From Pyrenopolyporus hunteri (lineage: Eukaryota > Ascomycota > Sordariomycetes > Xylariales > Hypoxylaceae), in the NCBI GenBank assembly GCA_902806595.1, contig CADCXC010000004.1, positions 1,364,001 to 1,428,000 of the forward strand: DNA of 64,000 bases. Reading direction: 5' to 3'. Positions 60,901-64,000 of the stretch are shown here, in pieces. The notes below the pieces were generated by a model, which saw nothing but the letters and a program-made list of their open reading frames with translations, was not told the origin of the DNA and did not search any database. Numbering within the stretch: position 1 is the stretch's first letter; each line of letters starts with the position of its first letter. Position numbers and translations under genes: made by a program.

Positions 60901-61749
60901 ATAAAAGGTTTTTATTTATTTTTATAAACGAATAGTTAAGTTTGGGAATTTTTAAAGTAAATAAGTATTTTTTATTTAAATATTTTAATAATAAATATTA
61001 ACGTAAATATTATAAAAAAGTAAAATAAAAATTAAAAAATTTATTTTATTTTAATGTTTTTATATATTTTATTTTTTTTTAATCCCTATATTATAAATTA
61101 ATATAATAATTTAAAGTTAAATACGTTATAATTTTAATTCGTTATATTACGGTTACGAAATAATATAAAAGTTTATAAAATCGAAATTATTTATTAATAT
61201 TTATATAATAAATTTTCTTAAAAATAAATCATTAATAAACTTCGAAAAATATTTAATTTTTAAACATTAAAACGATTTTTTTAACGAATTATCGAAAGTT
61301 AATATTTTTATAAAAATAAATAATATATTAATATTATTAAAGCGAAATTCCGCGTTTTATTTAAAGTTAAATTATAAATAATTATTATAATTTATTATTT
61401 TAAAATAAAACGACTTGAAATTAAAATAAAATTACGATTTATTAAACGTCGAATTAAATAATAAAAATTATATCGTTATAATTATATAATATATACCTTT
61501 ATATTATTATTATTTATATAATATTATTTTTTTACGAAGTATTTAAAAAATAACGAAATATTAATTTAATTACGATGTTAATATAAAATTAATATATTTT
61601 ACGTTTTTTTAATTTAAATTTATTTTAAAAATAATATAAATAAAAAAATTTTAATTAAAAAAAATCGAGTTAAATTTATAAATTTATTAAAGAATTTTTT
61701 CGATAAATATTAAAAATATTCGAATGCGTTAAATAATTATAATAAAAAT

Positions 61750-61920
61750 TATATTATAGTTATATAATTTTATATTAAAGAATTTATTGTAACGGTAGTA
61801 ACGGTGGATATGCCTTTATTAAATGCTTCGTCGCTTTAAATAACGAGGATTTAAGGCATATATTTTGAAAAGGTATATAAATATCGATTAATGTAAAGTT
61901 AGTTAGTTATATTTTTATAT
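61750..61920 (+). repeat. Direct repeat copy B (possible LTR), less mutated
   Basis: Mate of 49330-49500, 12.4 kb downstream (offset 12423 bases at the AAATG landmark). It keeps many C and G (ACGGTAGTAACGGTGGATAT, ATGCTTCGTCGC). Followed 1.8 kb later by a gag-like remnant in the plus orientation, so this copy may be the 5' LTR of that element. Confidence 0.7.
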
Positions 61921-63569
61921 AAATAAATATAATAAAATATAACTTTTTTTTATAATTTTTATATTAAGCGATCGTTTAATATTTTCTTTTCGATTTATTA
62001 ATTAATAACCTTTTATTATTTAACATTAATTAATATTTAATTGATAAATTAAATATAGATAGTAAAATTTTTATTAAGAGGAAGTTTACGAATTTAAAAA
62101 GGTTTAAAATACGAAAGGACTACTTATTTTATTATAGTTTAGTCCGAAGAAATATTAGAGTTCGATCGAGTGAGTAAGTTTTAATAAAAAGAGGCGATTG
62201 ATTATTAAATTATTTTTAAAAATTCGAGGCGTTTTATGTTAATAACTTTTAAAGATATAAAATTAACCGTGTTATTTTAAAAATTTTAAGGCGTAATATA
62301 TCGTATGTAATATATTAGGTAATATTTATATATAATATATAGAAAAATGTTAATAAATTTATATTTACTACGTATAAAAGATCTTATTATTGTATTTAAT
62401 TAACCATTCGAAGCGTTTTACGTTAATAATAATTAATTAGATATAAGAACGATTATTTTAACTTTTATAAATTTTTATTTTCGATTAATTAAACTCGAGG
62501 CGTATATACGTTAACGATTCGATTATTCGTAAAAAAATTTTTAAACCGATTTATTTATTATTTTTTTTTATTTTATTTTATCCCTTTTATATCGATTACC
62601 GTTACTAAGTAATTATAATTGAAAATTTTTTTTTTATATAAATAAAAAAAAATTTTTTTATTTTCGACGGAATGTTATAATATTAAATTTATTAATTAAT
62701 TAAAATTTATTTATATAATATCGAAAATAAGTAAAATTTAGGAGGATTTCGTTAATTCGAATTATATAGATTTAAATTTTAAAGAATTTAATTTCGATAA
62801 AATAAAATTAAAAGTTTTAAATATTTATTTCGTGGAATATTTTTAAATGTATAATAATAACTTTTTTAACGTTCGATTATAGCGATAATTTAAAAAAGAT
62901 TTCGGTAATTAGGACGAAAAATAATTTTAGTATATAACTAAGTAATTACGTATTAAAGGAATCGATTATTTATGAAAATATAGCGTATATATTAAAAACG
63001 TTTACATTTATGTTAAAAGATTAACGAAAATAGTTAAGGTTATTAAATTTTTATTATTTTTAAAAAATATCGTTAAAGAAATAACTAAAAAATAATTTAA
63101 CGAATTTATTAGTAAAAATAACCCTATTTTTTTACGAAAACTTTAATAAAAATATGTTTTTTTAATCGATTAAAAATTTTTAAATTAAATATAATTAAAA
63201 TAGTTAATAACCTTTAAAATTATCGTAATAATATTTATAATATTTAACGATACGAAGGATATTATAATATAATTATTAAAATAATTTTAAAATTTTATAA
63301 TATAATAATCGATTTAATAATAACTCGATTAATAATAACTTATTATTTTTATTATTTTTTAATAGTAAATCGATTAATAACATTATATTATCCTTTAATA
63401 ATAATCGATATAATAATCGATATTATAATAGTTATAATATTAATTCGATTAATAACGTTATATTATTTTATAATAGTAGCGAAATTTATAATCGTTATAT
63501 TATTTATAATTAATTTAATAAGTATATTAATATTCGATAAATTTTAGTTCGTTACGTATTTTTATCGAT

Positions 63570-64000
63570 TTCGTTAAGATGTATAATAACGACGATTATA
63601 AATTTAAAGGTGATAAATACGATATTATAAACGAAAAGATTAAAATCTTTAAAAATTTATACTATAAAATTAGAATTAAGGAATATATATATGTTAATAC
63701 GTATTTAACGATATTAAAGGGACGAGTATAATAATATTATTACAATTAATTAACCGGTATAAATTATACCTTTTAGGATATGGTTAAACGTACGAAGATA
63801 TATTTCTATCCACTAAAAAATTAATAAATATATATAACTAAATAACATTAAACGATAATATTTTTAATTATAAAAAAAAACTTTAATAAAAACTTACCTA
63901 TTTAAATGAAATTATTAATCGAAAAAATTTAACGTATTTAAAAAGGATTAATTATTAATTACGTAGTCGATTATAACCTTAAAAAAAGTATCGTAGTTAT
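63570..64000 (+). pseudogene. Remnant of an LTR-retrotransposon gag-like frame, cut by window edge
   Basis: In the plus-strand frame starting near the ATG at 63579, the text reads KFKGDKYDI, IFKNLYYKIRIK, YLTILKGR, YYYN.LTG, F.DMVKRTK and later LLIEKI.RI.KGL, with stops (marked by dots) only where Gln or Trp codons would be expected. This order matches the capsid-like gag of fungal Ty3/gypsy or related elements (an LKGRA..YYY..L block, then a FETEENRQ-like stretch and an EC..LL..KL..IQ.G helix). The stops are TAA/TAG of the kind RIP makes from CAA, CAG and TGG. It is a dead copy; the continuation lies right of the window. Confidence 0.6.

Larger units (their letters stand above)
49200..64000. 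other. AT-rich RIP-mutated repeat block without intact genes
   Basis: 14.8 kb up to the right edge. The sequence is mostly A and T; remaining C and G sit largely in CpG, while CpA and TpG are scarce and TpA very common. This is the dinucleotide pattern left by RIP, which turns CpA into TpA in repeated DNA. No open frame above about 70 codons is credible. Strand bias changes along the block: the plus strand is C-containing and G-poor at about 49.9-51.2 kb, and G-containing at about 56.8-58.3 kb and beyond 61.7 kb, which suggests several elements in different orientations. Damage is milder from about 61.7 kb. Confidence 0.85.

Noticed and set aside
49200..64000. Mitochondrial DNA insertion
   Set aside because: AT content would fit, but the loss of CpA/TpG with retained CpG, and the gag-like remnant, point to RIP-mutated nuclear repeats; no mitochondrial gene was recognised.
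1..64000. CRISPR array, prophage, bacterial operon or secondary-metabolite cluster
   Set aside because: No regularly spaced repeats with unique spacers, no bacterial gene organisation, and no PKS, NRPS or terpene synthase frames; the genes are dispersed eukaryotic ones with introns.

Overview
The window is nuclear DNA from a filamentous ascomycete (Pezizomycotina, most likely Sordariomycetes). Genes carry short introns (about 47-180 nt) with GT..AG ends and CTAAC/CTGAC-like branch sites. Gene families are typical of moulds (EglC-type GH17 cell-wall enzyme, hamartin, CSC1/DUF221 channel, EMP70/TM9, Mrp20, LEU5 carrier). Two AT-rich blocks have lost CpA/TpG, the mark of repeat-induced point mutation (RIP). 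I assign no species.

Layout, left to right: a FAD monooxygenase cut by the left edge (1-985, -); an inactive E2 variant of the FTS/AKTIP type (2189-3398, +); an unrecognised single-pass membrane protein with a reading frame broken in two places (3634-5877, +); a ribokinase with a one-base frameshift (6076-7048, -) divergent from an inositol-monophosphatase-family enzyme (7734-8811, +); a putative zinc metallopeptidase with an HELGH motif (about 9185-11092, +); a 4.4 kb gene-poor stretch; an MFS transporter (15482-17273, +); a GPI-type GH17 glucanase (19014-20402, -); hamartin/TSC1 (23094-26373, -). Then comes a 1.8 kb RIP-degraded inverted-repeat transposon (27033-28824), and after it a DJ-1/PfpI protein (29515-30539, +), mitochondrial ribosomal protein uL23m (30938-31568, +), an MT-A70/METTL4-like methyltransferase (31795-32871, -), a CSC1/DUF221 channel (34287-38136, +), a TM9/EMP70 protein (39749-42037, +), a hot-dog thioesterase with a frameshift (42629-43941, -), a LEU5-like mitochondrial carrier (45199-46486, -) and a CCDC124-like protein (47638-48463, -).

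From about 49.2 kb to the right edge (14.8 kb) the sequence is an AT-rich desert without intact genes. It holds two diverged direct repeats 12.4 kb apart, two codon-multiple tandem repeats, and at the far right the remains of a retrotransposon gag-like frame. I read it as nested, RIP-mutated retroelements.

The genes are mostly unrelated housekeeping functions and do not form a biosynthetic cluster. The most interesting material is the RIP compartment, the palindromic element inserted upstream of TSC1, and the HELGH protein whose zinc motif is assembled only by splicing. Gene models were built by hand from splice signals and frame continuity. Family assignments come from recognised motifs, not from a database search.
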